From assembly GCA_963772225.1 (NCBI GenBank), contig CAVYWD010000011.1, positions 310,001 to 374,000 of the forward strand: a stretch of 64,000 nt of DNA. Direction: 5' to 3'. The DNA is from CAVYWD01 sp963772225 (GTDB lineage: Bacteria; Myxococcota; Myxococcia; Myxococcales; UBA5297). A program made the translations under genes and the position numbers. Under the pieces are notes generated by a model. The model was not told the DNA's origin, searched no databases, and saw only the letters and a program-made list of their open reading frames with translations. This document shows positions 18,613-29,426 of this stretch, in pieces (the first letter of the stretch is position 1; the number at the start of each line of letters is the position of its first letter).

Positions 18613-19539
18613 TCAGCGGCCCTTGATGGAAAAAGCCAGGGAGACGTTGGCCTGCTCGCCGCCATAGCCGGGGAACCGCCACCTTCGCAGCTCTGCGAGC
18701 ATGCACTTGTACAGCTCGCTGCTCTCGCCCTTGTAGTCGGGGTTGTCGATCCAGAGCTTCGTCACGTGCCCGTCGTTCCCGATGGTGAACTCGATGGGAA
18801 TGCGCGCCGACCAGCTGCCGCTCTGGCGGCGCGCCTCCGCCGCGAGGCAGGGGTGGAGGGCGCCCTTGTTCGCGCGCACGACCGCGTTGATGGCGTCCTG
18901 GTCCCAGAGCTGAAGGCTCTGCACCTCCTCGCCCGCGGGCGCGCGGGAGGCCGGCGCGCCAGCCCCGCTTTGGGGCCTGGAGACTGTGCCGCGGGAGACG
19001 GGCGGCTTTTCGTGCCCGCGGCTCGCGCTCGCGACGACCTTGCCTGCGTGCGCCGAGGCCGCGCTGGACCGAGCGTCGGGGTAGGTCAGCTCCTCGTCGC
19101 CGGCGCGGGCCGAGGCGAGCTTGACTTGCGGAAGCTCGTCGGTAATCACCGGCTCGGGCAGCTGAATGGACCGCTCCCAGGGGCGGTGAATGGCGAGCCA
19201 ATAGGCGGCGCGCCCTGCGCCGAACAGCGCGACGCAGAGGGCGACGACCGTCGCCAACACCCGAGCCAGACTCCGCTTGCGCTCCGCGCGATCTCGCGCC
19301 GCGCTCTGGGCCTCGACCCGGTGCTTGGCCTCGGCCTTGGCCACCTGAAGGCGGAAAATCTCCTGGTCCCCCAACGGCGTGAAGACGAGGTCGCCCCCGT
19401 GGACGGCCACGGGCGTCTTGCCATCTACATCCCCCGAGAAGAGCAGCTCGACCAGCTGGTCTTGGTCGATGGGGCCCAGGAGAACGTCGGCCTGCTTATA
19501 GAGCCAGCGGTTGGCTGCGAGGCCGGCTGCAGGGGGCAT
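18613..19539 (-). CDS. GYF-like domain, one membrane span, AgmX/TonB-type C-terminus
   Basis: 308 residues. Residues about 10-65 (WLYKQADVLLGPIDQDQL, TPLGDQEIFRL) match the GYF_2 domain pattern. A charged helix leads to a single membrane span at about 90-112 (VLATVVALCVALFGAGRAAY). After an Ala/Ser-rich linker, residues 205-308 (INAVVRANKGALHPCL, IPIEFTIGNDGHVTKLWI, LRRWRFPGYGG) resemble the AgmX/PglI C-terminal domain, related in shape to TonB. In Myxococcus, AgmX-type proteins are linked to gliding and envelope machinery. The N-terminus would be cytoplasmic and the C-terminus periplasmic. The pathway here is not evident. Confidence 0.75.
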   Translation of the reverse strand: MPPAAGLAANRWLYKQADVLLGPIDQDQLVELLFSGDVDGKTPVAVHGGDLVFTPLGDQEIFRLQVAKAEAKHRVEAQSAARDRAERKRSLARVLATVVALCVALFGAGRAAYWLAIHRPWERSIQLPEPVITDELPQVKLASARAGDEELTYPDARSSAASAHAGKVVASASRGHEKPPVSRGTVSRPQSGAGAPASRAPAGEEVQSLQLWDQDAINAVVRANKGALHPCLAAEARRQSGSWSARIPIEFTIGNDGHVTKLWIDNPDYKGESSELYKCMLAELRRWRFPGYGGEQANVSLAFSIKGR

Positions 19540-19595
19540 CCTTCCTCCGACCGAGGGATGTCATCGACCGCGGCTCGCCGCGGCCGGGCGCCATC

Positions 19596-19757
19596 TTATC
19601 CGATGCCTCCCCGGTACTTCGCAAGTAGGTCCTCGATGGCTTCTCTCAGGTACTCGCTTTGCCGGACGCGCGTGCGCTCCGAGAGACCCTTCAGGGCCTC
19701 GAGACACGGCCTCGGGATACGAAACACCAATGAAACCAAACGCTTGGATGACTCCAT
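19596..19757 (-). CDS. Ribbon-helix-helix DNA-binding protein, 53 residues
   Basis: Small leftward gene from ATG 19757 with AGGAG 6-7 bases upstream. The protein opens MESSKRLVSLVFRIPRPCLE (beta strand then helix A) followed by LKGLSERTRVRQSEYLREAI (the turn and helix B), a textbook MetJ/Arc/CopG ribbon-helix-helix; it ends AKYRGGIG. Such dimers bind DNA through the N-terminal strand. No toxin gene is adjacent: the flanking genes are a GYF-like membrane protein and an outer-membrane protein. An inverted repeat just upstream is a probable autoregulatory site. Confidence 0.75.
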   Translation of the reverse strand: MESSKRLVSLVFRIPRPCLEALKGLSERTRVRQSEYLREAIEDLLAKYRGGIG

Positions 19758-19764
19758 GAGCTCT

Positions 19765-19795
19765 CCTGTAGACATGTGCTACTTTGTCCTACAGG
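19765..19795. promoter_or_regulatory. Probable operator of the ribbon-helix-helix gene
   Basis: CCTGTAG at 19765-19771 pairs with CTACAGG at 19789-19795. Read leftward the interval also holds two direct GTAG-AC half-sites 10 bases apart (GTAGGAC and GTAGCAC), the spacing expected for side-by-side ribbon-helix-helix dimers. It is AT-richer than its surroundings and abuts the ribosome binding site. Function is inferred. Confidence 0.5.
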
Positions 19796-19877
19796 GTCTC
19801 ACACCAACAGGGGCAAATCAAAATGTTCGCCCTCGGGGCGCGAGCTCGACATCGGCATCGCGGCAGGAACCCGGCGC

Positions 19878-20414
19878 CTACTGGAGAAGGAAGGAGCGCA
19901 GCTGGGCCCCGAAAGTGACGTCCGCGCCCACGCGGCGGCCGGCTCCCAAGTCCACGGCGACGCCGCCCTCGAGGTAAATCCCGAACACTGCCGAGAAGTC
20001 ATACAGGACGCCCAGCGCTGCGCGCGGCCCCAGGAGGCGGGTCGGGCGCAAGATTCCCTCGAGGTCGACCTCGAAATAGCTCTTCCACTCGTCGCGCCCG
20101 AACGAACGGCGCACCCCGGCGAGCAGCGCCTCGCCGCTCGCGCCGGAGAATCGAGTCAGTCGCAGCCGGGCCGAGAGCTCGAAACCCTCGGAGCCCAGGG
20201 CGACGAGCCCGCCCACGTCGAGGAGCCCCGAGAAGCCGCTGATGGCGCCCGATGCGGCACAGCTGGGGCAGTCGACGACGGTGGAGTAGAGCGGTCCCAC
20301 GCCCGCGAAGAGCCCGACGCTCCCGGCGTGCTCCAACGACTCGCGGCGCTCCTGCGCGCCCGCAGGGGACGCCAGGACGAGCGCGGTGAGGAGGCTGGCC
20401 AAGCCGGATCGCAC
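19878..20414 (-). CDS. Outer-membrane beta-barrel-like protein
   Basis: 178 residues with signal peptide MRSGLASLLTALVLASPAGA. The mature part alternates polar and hydrophobic residues in strand-like blocks with Gly/Tyr turns, for example SVGLFAGVGPLYSTVV, LLDVGGLVALGSEGFELSAR, AALGVLYDFSAVFGIYLEGG and GADVTFGAQLRSFLLQ, ending in an aromatic-plus-hydrophobic residue pattern typical of an outer-membrane C-terminal strand. A CxxC (CPSC) occurs near residue 50. No specific family was recognised; role as a small barrel is inference. Confidence 0.65.
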   Translation of the reverse strand: MRSGLASLLTALVLASPAGAQERRESLEHAGSVGLFAGVGPLYSTVVDCPSCAASGAISGFSGLLDVGGLVALGSEGFELSARLRLTRFSGASGEALLAGVRRSFGRDEWKSYFEVDLEGILRPTRLLGPRAALGVLYDFSAVFGIYLEGGVAVDLGAGRRVGADVTFGAQLRSFLLQ

Positions 20415-20432
20415 GGGGACGCTTTCTATCAG

Positions 20433-21641
20433 CTACAGGGACATGGCGCCCGCAAAGAGCTCCCGGATCGCCTCGATTTCACCGCCGACCTCGTCCGGGC
20501 CGAGGGCGGACAGGTCCCTTTTCCGGGTCTTGCGCAGGTAGGCGTCGAGGGTCGGGCTGCGGCCGTACAGGTCGCCGGCGAGCCGCACCGCCTCGGCCAG
20601 GAGCGCCGCGCAGTCCTCCGGAGCGTCCCGCCGCGCCGCCTCCGCGTTCTCCAGCTTGACGCAGCAGCCGGCCAGCAGCGCGCGATCGTGCTCGACGAGG
20701 CAGGCGCGGCGGTTGATGTGGATCAGGCTCTGAGCGAAGGCGGCGAAGTCGGCGGCGGCCTCCACCAGGTCGACGGAGGGGTCCGAAGAAGCGCGCCGCA
20801 GGAGCTTTCGGAACTCGACGAACCGCCGTTTGTCAGCGCTGCGCAGGACGCCGAACGAGCGCGAGCGGCCGAACACGTCCAAGTCCTGAGTGAGCTCGGC
20901 CACGGCCGCAGGTCGATTCGAGGCCTGCGCGGCCCTGATGCGCGCGCTGTGAACCGATAGCAACCGGGCGAGGTCGGTGACCGAGCGCCGGGCCGCGACG
21001 GCGTCGCGCACGTCTTCGGCCCAGCCCGGCACCACGTCGATCTGCGAGACCGGCGCAAACTCGGAGGCCGTCAGGTAGATTGTGTCGCCGATGGCCCCGC
21101 GGAACCTGCCGCGGAACTCCTGGAGGTCGGCGAGCAGCGTCCAGCGATCGGACACGACCTGGGGGCTGCGCACGCGCTCTCCCAGGTTGGCGATCTCGAG
21201 GGAGAGCGTTTCGGCGAGCGCCTGGACGTGCCGGCCGGTCTCCTCCTTCTTATGGAGCAACAGCGCCTCGTGGGCACCGCCCTCGCCGATAGCCTCTCCG
21301 ATGAGGTCGCCGATGCCGCCCGCGCTGGCGGCCGGAAACAGCTCGTGCACGGTGGCGAGCAGGCGATTCACGTCCATCAACGTCCGGCTGATGACCGGCG
21401 CGACCTCTTCCCACATCGACAGGTCGGGGGTGGCCTCCTCGGAGAAGTCCTCGTACTTGGCGAGGTCGAGGTAGCCTAGCGCCGAGATGGCTGCGGACGC
21501 CGAGTCGTAAACCTTCCAGAGGCGACCCCCGAAGGCCTGGTCGGGGATCTCCTCTGCGAGCGCGCGCAGACGAGCGAGCGGTGCGGCCATTTCCTGCTCA
21601 GGAATCGTCGGGTTCTCCGTGTCGTCAGCTGTCGTTCCCAT
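20433..21641 (-). CDS. Helical cytoplasmic protein of unknown function
   Basis: 402 residues from ATG 21641 (MGTTADDTENPTIPEQEM). Almost wholly alpha-helical by composition, with segments such as WKVYDSASAAISALGYLDLA, LMDVNRLLATVHELFPAAS and QSLIHINRRACLVEHDRALL, and no signal peptide, membrane span or enzyme motif. It ends 18 bases before the start of the small outer-membrane protein gene on the same strand. I do not recognise a family. Confidence 0.65.
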   Translation of the reverse strand: MGTTADDTENPTIPEQEMAAPLARLRALAEEIPDQAFGGRLWKVYDSASAAISALGYLDLAKYEDFSEEATPDLSMWEEVAPVISRTLMDVNRLLATVHELFPAASAGGIGDLIGEAIGEGGAHEALLLHKKEETGRHVQALAETLSLEIANLGERVRSPQVVSDRWTLLADLQEFRGRFRGAIGDTIYLTASEFAPVSQIDVVPGWAEDVRDAVAARRSVTDLARLLSVHSARIRAAQASNRPAAVAELTQDLDVFGRSRSFGVLRSADKRRFVEFRKLLRRASSDPSVDLVEAAADFAAFAQSLIHINRRACLVEHDRALLAGCCVKLENAEAARRDAPEDCAALLAEAVRLAGDLYGRSPTLDAYLRKTRKRDLSALGPDEVGGEIEAIRELFAGAMSL

Positions 21642-21830
21642 GGCGTCGCGCGAAGGCCTATTGTCGATGGACGAGCCTCCCGCGATCAAGCGCGAGGCCC
21701 GGCCGCACTTGGGCCACCGATGAGGGCGCTGGCCAAGCGGGCCTCCGAGCGCTACGCCAGGGCGGGCTTCGGCTCGTCTTCCACACTCTGCGTGCGACTT
21801 CGTCGCTCGACACCCTGAAAGGTCTGTCCC

Positions 21831-22625
21831 ATGGGCAAGCTCCTCATCAACGGTGCGCAGGTCCACTTCGACGAGGACGGCGTGGGCCCCGCGGTGCTCT
21901 TCCTCCATGCGTTTCCGCTGAGCGCGGACCTGTGGACCTCCCAGCGCGCCGCACTGAAAGACCGCTTTCGCACCGTGGCCCTGGACTTCCCCGGTTTCGG
22001 CCGCTCGCAAGCGCTGAGCGAGCCCGCCTCGATGAGCCTCTTCGCGCAGGCGGCCCTCTCTGCGCTCGACGCCCTGTCCATCCCGCGCGCGGCGGTCGTC
22101 GGGCTCTCCATGGGCGGCTACGTCGCGTTCGAGCTCCTCTCCCTCGCGCGCGAGCGGGTGGCGGCGCTGGCGCTCTGCGACACCCGAGCCGGCTCCGACA
22201 CCGAGCAGGGGCGCAAGAGCCGCGAGGAGAACGCCCTGGCGGTGGAGCGAGAGGGCGCAGCGGTGCTGGTGGACCGGCTCCTGCCGAACCTGCTCTCGAA
22301 AGGGGCGAGCGCCACGGTGCGAGTGGAGGTCGAGCACCGCATCCGCGCGGCTCCGCCGAAGGGCGTGGCGGCCGCGCTGCGCGCCATGGCCGTGCGCAAG
22401 GACTTCACCGACCACTTGCCTCGCATCGCTTGCCCCACCCTGGTCGTCGTCGGGGCCAACGACGTGCTCACTCCGCCCTCCGAGGCCCGGGCCATGGCCC
22501 AGGCCATCCCGGCGGCGAGCTGCCGCGAGATCCCCTCCGCGGGCCACCTCGCCAACCTGGAGGCTCCCGCGGAGTTCAACGCCGCGCTTCGGGGATTCCT
22601 CGAGGGCGCGCTCCGCCGCGCCTAG
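21831..22625 (+). CDS. Alpha/beta hydrolase
   Basis: 264 residues from ATG 21831. It has the alpha/beta-hydrolase fold order: FLHAFPLSADLW (HG-type oxyanion motif), LDFPGFGRS, VVGLSMGGYVAFELL with nucleophile elbow GLSMG, LVVVGANDVLTPP supplying the acid, and SAGHLANLEAP supplying the catalytic His. Closest in style to esterase/lactonase members of the family that act on small esters; the substrate is not readable. No secretion signal. Its 3' end overlaps the convergent gene 22576-23271 by 50 bases. Confidence 0.9.
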   Translation: MGKLLINGAQVHFDEDGVGPAVLFLHAFPLSADLWTSQRAALKDRFRTVALDFPGFGRSQALSEPASMSLFAQAALSALDALSIPRAAVVGLSMGGYVAFELLSLARERVAALALCDTRAGSDTEQGRKSREENALAVEREGAAVLVDRLLPNLLSKGASATVRVEVEHRIRAAPPKGVAAALRAMAVRKDFTDHLPRIACPTLVVVGANDVLTPPSEARAMAQAIPAASCREIPSAGHLANLEAPAEFNAALRGFLEGALRRA

Positions 22626-23271
22626 CGCGCCACCAGAGCCTCAGCGCCGCAGCTGCGACCGCACCCGCGGCGCCCAGGGCCGCGACGCGCATCGCCGCCG
22701 ACGGCGGCCGCGCGCGCACCGCCGGCGCGAGCGGCAGGCGCTCGATCCAGGGGTCGAGGCGGGCTTCGAGCGCTCGCGAGCGCTCCTCGCCCGCCGACGA
22801 AACCACCACATGGTAGAAGGCGCCACCCGGGATGAACGAGAAGCGCAGGTCCCTCGCACCCCCGGTGGACTTCACGTGGGCCCTCACCTCCAGGCGAGCG
22901 CCGCGCGGCCCTTCCACGAGCGCCGACCGCTCCACGGACGCCTCCGCTCCGAGCTCCGCGCGCAGGTGGCGGGCCACGGCCGAGGTGACGGCTGCGCGCC
23001 CCTGGGGTCCGGTGGTCAGCGGGAGCTCGACGCGGCCGACGGCCAGCGATGCGCCGCCCGGCGAGGGCTCCGCGAAGGCCCACAGCAGGGCGCGATCGGC
23101 GGAGTCCTCGGTCAGCGAGGGCACGAGCGCAATAGACCCCTCGAACGCAGCCCCATCCAGCGCGAAGAATCCATCGGGCGGCGCGGGCGGGACCCCCGGC
23201 GCGGCGGGCGCGAGCGCCGCCGCCACCCACAGCCCGGACAGAAGGCAGGCTCGGCGCATCGTCGCGAGCAT
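22576..23271 (-). CDS. Exported protein with C-terminal membrane span
   Basis: 231 residues. MRRACLLSGLWVAAALAPAA at the front is a signal peptide (the start may be the second Met). The middle, about residues 30-180, is beta-rich (DGFFALDGAAFEGSIALVP, DLRFSFIPGGAFYHVVVSS) without a recognised family. A hydrophobic span (MRVAALGAAGAVAAAALRLW) and an Arg-rich tail follow, so it is likely held in the inner membrane with its bulk outside. The last 50 bases overlap the 3' end of the alpha/beta hydrolase gene on the other strand. Confidence 0.65.
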   Translation of the reverse strand: MLATMRRACLLSGLWVAAALAPAAPGVPPAPPDGFFALDGAAFEGSIALVPSLTEDSADRALLWAFAEPSPGGASLAVGRVELPLTTGPQGRAAVTSAVARHLRAELGAEASVERSALVEGPRGARLEVRAHVKSTGGARDLRFSFIPGGAFYHVVVSSAGEERSRALEARLDPWIERLPLAPAVRARPPSAAMRVAALGAAGAVAAAALRLWWRARRGGARPRGIPEARR

Positions 23272-23322
23272 TTTGACGCCAGTGCGGCGCCGCGGCTACC
23301 CTCCACATCCTGGACGGTCCTC

Positions 23323-23799
23323 ATGCCTGAGCAGCTCTCGCCGACGACGCTCGCCGTGGAAGCCGAGCGCGCCGTGCGCCGCGGCGACCTCAAGGAAGCC
23401 TTGGCCCTTTTCCGGCAGCTCTTGGCCCAGGCGCCCGACTCGAGCGCCCTGCGCGCCCGAATCGCCGCCGTCGAGTCCCTCGTGCAGCCGAAGGAGCTGA
23501 GCGCCGGCCGCCCTGCGCTGCCGCCTCCGGGCTCGCTCAACTTCGAGCGCCCGCCGACCCTGGAGCAGGTGGCGGAGGCCCTCTTCGACCGCGGTGACCT
23601 CGCCGGCGCCGCCGCCACGTATGAGCGCATCTTGAAGGCCCGCCCCGAGCACCAGCTCGCTCATGAGCGCCTCCTGGAGCTTCGCGCGGCCGCGGCAACC
23701 CTGCCCGAGCGGAGGCCGCCCTCCCAGGCACTCCCGCGCGACAAGGTCCGATTGCTCGAGGAGCTCTTGGCTCGCGTCGCCTCGCGGCGGCGAGCCTGA
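23323..23799 (+). CDS. Small TPR-repeat protein
   Basis: 158 residues from ATG 23323. Two tetratricopeptide-like helical pairs are visible: AERAVRRGDLKEALALFRQL with LLAQAPDSSALRARIAAVES, and VAEALFDRGDLAGAAATYER with ILKARPEHQLAHERLLELRA. The linker is Pro-rich and the C-terminus basic (LLARVASRRRA). TPRs mediate protein contacts; the partner is unknown. It is divergent from the exported-protein gene and precedes the kinase cluster by about 300 bases. Confidence 0.75.
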   Translation: MPEQLSPTTLAVEAERAVRRGDLKEALALFRQLLAQAPDSSALRARIAAVESLVQPKELSAGRPALPPPGSLNFERPPTLEQVAEALFDRGDLAGAAATYERILKARPEHQLAHERLLELRAAAATLPERRPPSQALPRDKVRLLEELLARVASRRRA

Positions 23800-24096
23800 A
23801 TGGCTCCGGCGGCGATTCTGCGCGCCTCTTCCCGCCCAAGGCCCCTCGCCCGCAGGGCCGACAGCGGCAGCGCAGCCCCATCGAAGGGCGTCCCTCGCCG
23901 GCTTTTCTGCTAGACAAGGGCTGATTGTTCGGGGAACTTTCGGCTCGAACCGCAGCCGCTCACCGGTCGCGAGCCCCGGCCGCGAGGCCTGACTTTTCAA
24001 TCATGCCGCTCGTTGACCGCGCGCGCGGCGCATCCCTACAATGCCGCGCCGCGAGACCGAGGGCCTTGAAGGCTCCGGGCGACCCTGGAACACGCG

Positions 24097-26005
24097 ATGA
24101 TCGGACGCCGAGATCGCCCGCTACCGCATCGTCGAGCAAATCGGCTCGGGCGGCATGAGCGTCGTCTACAAGGGCGTGGACACCGCGCTCGAGCGCGAAG
24201 TGGCGGTCAAGCTCCTCCACCCGCACCTCGCCTCGAAAGAGGACTCCCGGCGCAGGTTTTCCCGCGAGGCGCGCGCGGTCGCCAAGCTCCACCATCCCAA
24301 CATCGTGGAGATCTTCGACTGCTCGGGCGACGACGCCCCCGAGTCGTTCATGGTGACCGAGTACATCCGCGGGGACACGCTCCGCCGGTTCGCCGAGACG
24401 GAGCGCTTCGCCCCTCCGGAAATCGCCGCCATGGCCGTGCACGAGCTCGCCAGCGCGCTCGAGCACGCCCACGCGTCCGGGGTCATCCACCGGGACCTGA
24501 AGCCCGAGAACGTGATGATCCGCGAGGACGGCGTCCTCAAGCTCATGGACTTCGGCATCGCCAAGGTGCTCGACCGCGACGAGCGGATGACCATGACCGG
24601 CGCGCTGGTCGGCTCGCCGGCGCACATGGCCCCGGAGATCATCGAGGGCCAGGAGGCGGGCCGCGAGGCGGACATTTTCTCGCTGGGCACGCTCCTCTAC
24701 TGGCTCTGCTGTGGCGCGCTGCCCTTCCTGGGCAACAACACCACCCAGACGCTCAAGCTCATCCTGGAGGGCGCCTTCCCGGACCCGCGGCGCCAGTGCC
24801 CGGCGGTCTCCGACGAGCTGGCGGCCATCGTCCAGCGCTGCCTGGCCCGCGACCCCAAGGCGCGCTACCCCGACGCGGGGGCGCTTCGCGCGGCCCTGGC
24901 CGACACCCTGGAGGCGGTCGGCGTCGAGCGACCCGGCGAGGAGTTCCAGGCGTTCTATCGAGCCCCGGCGAACTACCGGGCGACGCTCCAGCAGCGGCTC
25001 ATCGAGCGGCTGCTCGCCGATGCCGAGCGCGGCTCGCGGGCCGCCTCCCGAAACCACGCCCGGGCCCTGGGCTGCCTGAACCGGGTGCTGGCGCTGGAGC
25101 CCGACAACGCCCGGGCCAAGGCGCTCGTCGAGGCGATGAAGCGGCGCCGCCGGCGGGCGCGGGCCGCGGCCTACACCGGGCTTGCCGTGGGGGCAGCCGC
25201 CGTGCTCGGCGCCGGCGCGGCACAGCTTCGACGTTCTCGTCCCCCCACGCCCACCGGCCTTCCCACCGCGGCAGCGGACGCCGCGAAGGCCGGCGGCCGC
25301 GCGAGCTCCTCGCCGTCGGCCACGGCGCGGGCCGAAGGGCCTCAAGACCGGGCGACGGGCGAGCCTCCCAGCTCTGTGCGGTTCCAGTCGGGGCCGCTGA
25401 CGAGCACCCCGCCTGCGCCCAGCGCCGCGCAGGAGCGCGAGTTTTTGTCCGAGCCGCGGAAGCCGCCGGAATCGGCGGCGCCCAAGCGCGCCGGGCACGC
25501 CGACGAGCCCCGGCACCTCGCGGCCGCGCAGGCCCCGCCGCCCGAGTCGCGCACGGCCGTGCTCTCGGTGCACTACGCTCCCCAGCACTACGCCCGCATT
25601 TACGTCGACGGAGCGCTCGTCAACCAAAGCTCGCCCGTCTTCGAGGGCGTGCTGCCGGTCGGGCGCCACCGCGTGGTCATCGAAAGCGATTTCTGCGAGC
25701 GCTGGGAGCGAGAGATCGACCTGCCGCCGGACGGCATGCCGATGCTGGCGAGCCTGACCCGGAAGCCGGCGCTCCTGTCCGTGCACAGCTCGCAGGCAGA
25801 CCTGGGCATCATCATCGACGGAGTGTTCCACGGCACGGCCGGCGATTCCGAGAAGGACCCAATTCCGGTGCCGCTGCCCGAGGGCGTGCTCAAGGGCCAG
25901 CTGACGGTCCGGCTGTTCCGCGCCGGGTACAAGGACGAGGTGAGGGAGCTCAGCTTCGCCGCGGGTCAGGTCACGCCGGTGAAGGCGGAGCTGGAGAAAG
26001 AATGA
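24097..26005 (+). CDS. Ser/Thr protein kinase with PEGA-like C-terminus, frame break at start
   Basis: The longest clean frame begins at ATG 24155 (MSVVYKG), inside the glycine loop. Upstream the same frame reads EIARYRIVEQIGSGG but meets a TGA with no start. An ATG at 24097 one frame away becomes continuous (MIGREIARYRIVEQIGSGG) if one C at 24108-24109 is removed, so I place the true start there. Counted from 24155: invariant Lys in VAVK at 19, HRDLKPEN at 112-119, DFG at 132, APE further on. A membrane span lies near AAYTGLAVGAAAVLGAG; the periplasmic half has a Pro/Ser linker and PEGA-like repeats (ARIYVDGALVNQSSPVFEG, LGIIIDGVFHG). The stop overlaps the next gene by 4 bases. Confidence 0.88.
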
Positions 26006-26922
26006 GCCGACTCCCCGTCCTCGCCGCGCTCGCCGCGACTCTGCTCGCCGCGGAGCCGGCCCTGGCCGACCCGGAGCTCCTGCGCCAGGCGCGCAACAAC
26101 TTCGACTTCGGGAAGTACGACGAGGCGGTGCGCCTGGTCGACGAGCTGTTGGAGAAGAAGCAGCTGGCCGACGGGGCCGAGCTGGTGGAGGGTTATCGCA
26201 TCCACGGCCTGTCGCTCTTCTACCTGGGCCGGCGCGGCGAGGCTCGGCGCTCCTTCATCAAGCTGCTCTCCGCCAACCCGGATTTCGAGCTCGACCCCAT
26301 GCTCGTCCCGCCCTCGGCCATCGACGAGCTCGAGTCGGTCAAGCGGGAGAACGCGGCCACGCTCACCGAGCTGCGCCTGCGGCGCCACGCCGCCGCGGAG
26401 GAGAAGCGGCTGGAGGATGCGGCCCGGCGAAAGCTCCTGGACGACGGCGAGCGGAGCCGCCACGAGCCCATCCAGGCCAACTCCCTGCAGATCGTGGCGC
26501 GCATCGAGAAGCACAACTTCCTGACCACGCTGCTCCCCTTCGGCATCGCCCAATTCGAGCAGGGCCGCAACGGCATGGGCGCCATGTTCGCCACCGCCCA
26601 AGGCGTCACGCTCTTCGCGACCATCTTGAGCTACGCCCAGGTCCAGGACCGCATCGAGACGACCGGCAAGGTCAAGCAGGAGAACCTCGCCATCGCCCAG
26701 CGCTGGCGCGCCGCCAACTGGGTCTCCTTCGGCCTGGCGGTGGCGACGTACCTGGGCGGTGTGACCGACGCGGCGCTCCACTTCCAGGAGGAGCGACCGC
26801 TGCCCATCGTCCCCCGCGAGCTTTTGGCCCCGCCGAAGCCCCAGCCCAGGGCCGGACCCACCCTCTTCTTGTCCCCGACCCCGGGCGGCGGCCTCGCGGC
26901 CGGCGTCAGCGGGGCCTTCTGA
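26002..26922 (+). CDS. Exported TPR-like protein coupled to the kinase
   Basis: 306 residues from ATG 26002, overlapping the kinase stop (ATGA). Signal peptide MSRLPVLAALAATLLAAEPALA. Residues 25-105 hold TPR-like helices (LRQARNNFDFGKYDEAVRLV, HGLSLFYLGRRGEARRSFIK) and the phrase NPDFELDPMLVPPSAIDELE common in myxobacterial proteins next to kinases. A charged coiled region follows, then hydrophobic stretches (LLPFGIAQFEQG, FGLAVATYLGGVTDAAL) that may insert in a membrane. It is probably an envelope partner of the kinase PEGA domain; that is inference from coupling. Confidence 0.75.
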   Translation: MSRLPVLAALAATLLAAEPALADPELLRQARNNFDFGKYDEAVRLVDELLEKKQLADGAELVEGYRIHGLSLFYLGRRGEARRSFIKLLSANPDFELDPMLVPPSAIDELESVKRENAATLTELRLRRHAAAEEKRLEDAARRKLLDDGERSRHEPIQANSLQIVARIEKHNFLTTLLPFGIAQFEQGRNGMGAMFATAQGVTLFATILSYAQVQDRIETTGKVKQENLAIAQRWRAANWVSFGLAVATYLGGVTDAALHFQEERPLPIVPRELLAPPKPQPRAGPTLFLSPTPGGGLAAGVSGAF

Positions 26923-26934
26923 AGGTGCCTTGCG

Positions 26935-28785
<1,851 letters not shown>

Positions 28786-28856
28786 GGGTGTGGCGCGTCA
28801 ATCGCGATCCGCCCTGGCGCGGGGGCGGGCTCTCAACAAACCGAGGGGAAGTCAGG

Positions 28857-29426
28857 GTGGCAAAGCACTTGCTTGAATGGGTCCAGCGGCGCGCCAAGGG
28901 AACTCCGCGCGCCGCGGGCTGGGTCGCCATGGCACTCTGCGCTTCGGCATGTCTGGTCACGGACCCGCTGGAGGTGGAGCCCCCGACGCCTGCGGTGGTC
29001 AACCACCCGGTGGTGATCGTGGAGGACTCCGTCACCCCCAGGAACTGGGCCCCAGTCCAGCTGACGCGGACCTCCACCCCCCCCTGCACCCAGACCTTCG
29101 AAGCCAAGCAGGTCACCGACGAGGACCTGGGCGACCAGCTCGCCGCTCGCTGGTTCATCGATTGCGCCGACGTGCCTTCCGGGACCGACTGGATGAGTTG
29201 TGAATATGAATCGGAGGAAGCGCTTTACCCGGTGGACGGCAACCCCACCAGCCGAATAGGACCGTCGCGGCAGTTCACGATAACCAAACCAGGCCTGCAC
29301 ATCGTCAAGGTGCTGGTGAGCGACGGCTTCGTCACCGCCTTCCCCAACGTGAGCGCCGGCTCGTCGCTCGCCTCCTACGTGTGGGCCGTCGTCGTCTCCA
29401 GCGACTGCGAGGGAGTCACCCAGTGA
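28857..29426 (+). CDS. Putative lipoprotein of unknown function
   Basis: 189 residues if started at the GTG 28857, which has GAGGGGA upstream; an earlier in-frame GTG at 28788 is less well placed. The N-terminus ends in MALCASACLVTDP, a loose lipobox. The mature part has four more Cys residues (PPCTQTF, WFIDCAD, WMSCEYE, SSDCEG) and a beta-rich Ig-like pattern (GLHIVKVLVSDGFVTAFPN). The stop overlaps the next gene start by 4 bases (GTGA), so both are translated together. Function is unknown. Confidence 0.7.
   Translation: MAKHLLEWVQRRAKGTPRAAGWVAMALCASACLVTDPLEVEPPTPAVVNHPVVIVEDSVTPRNWAPVQLTRTSTPPCTQTFEAKQVTDEDLGDQLAARWFIDCADVPSGTDWMSCEYESEEALYPVDGNPTSRIGPSRQFTITKPGLHIVKVLVSDGFVTAFPNVSAGSSLASYVWAVVVSSDCEGVTQ

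Noticed and set aside
19596..20002. Toxin-antitoxin pair around the ribbon-helix-helix gene
   Set aside because: No partner frame with a toxin-like sequence on either side.
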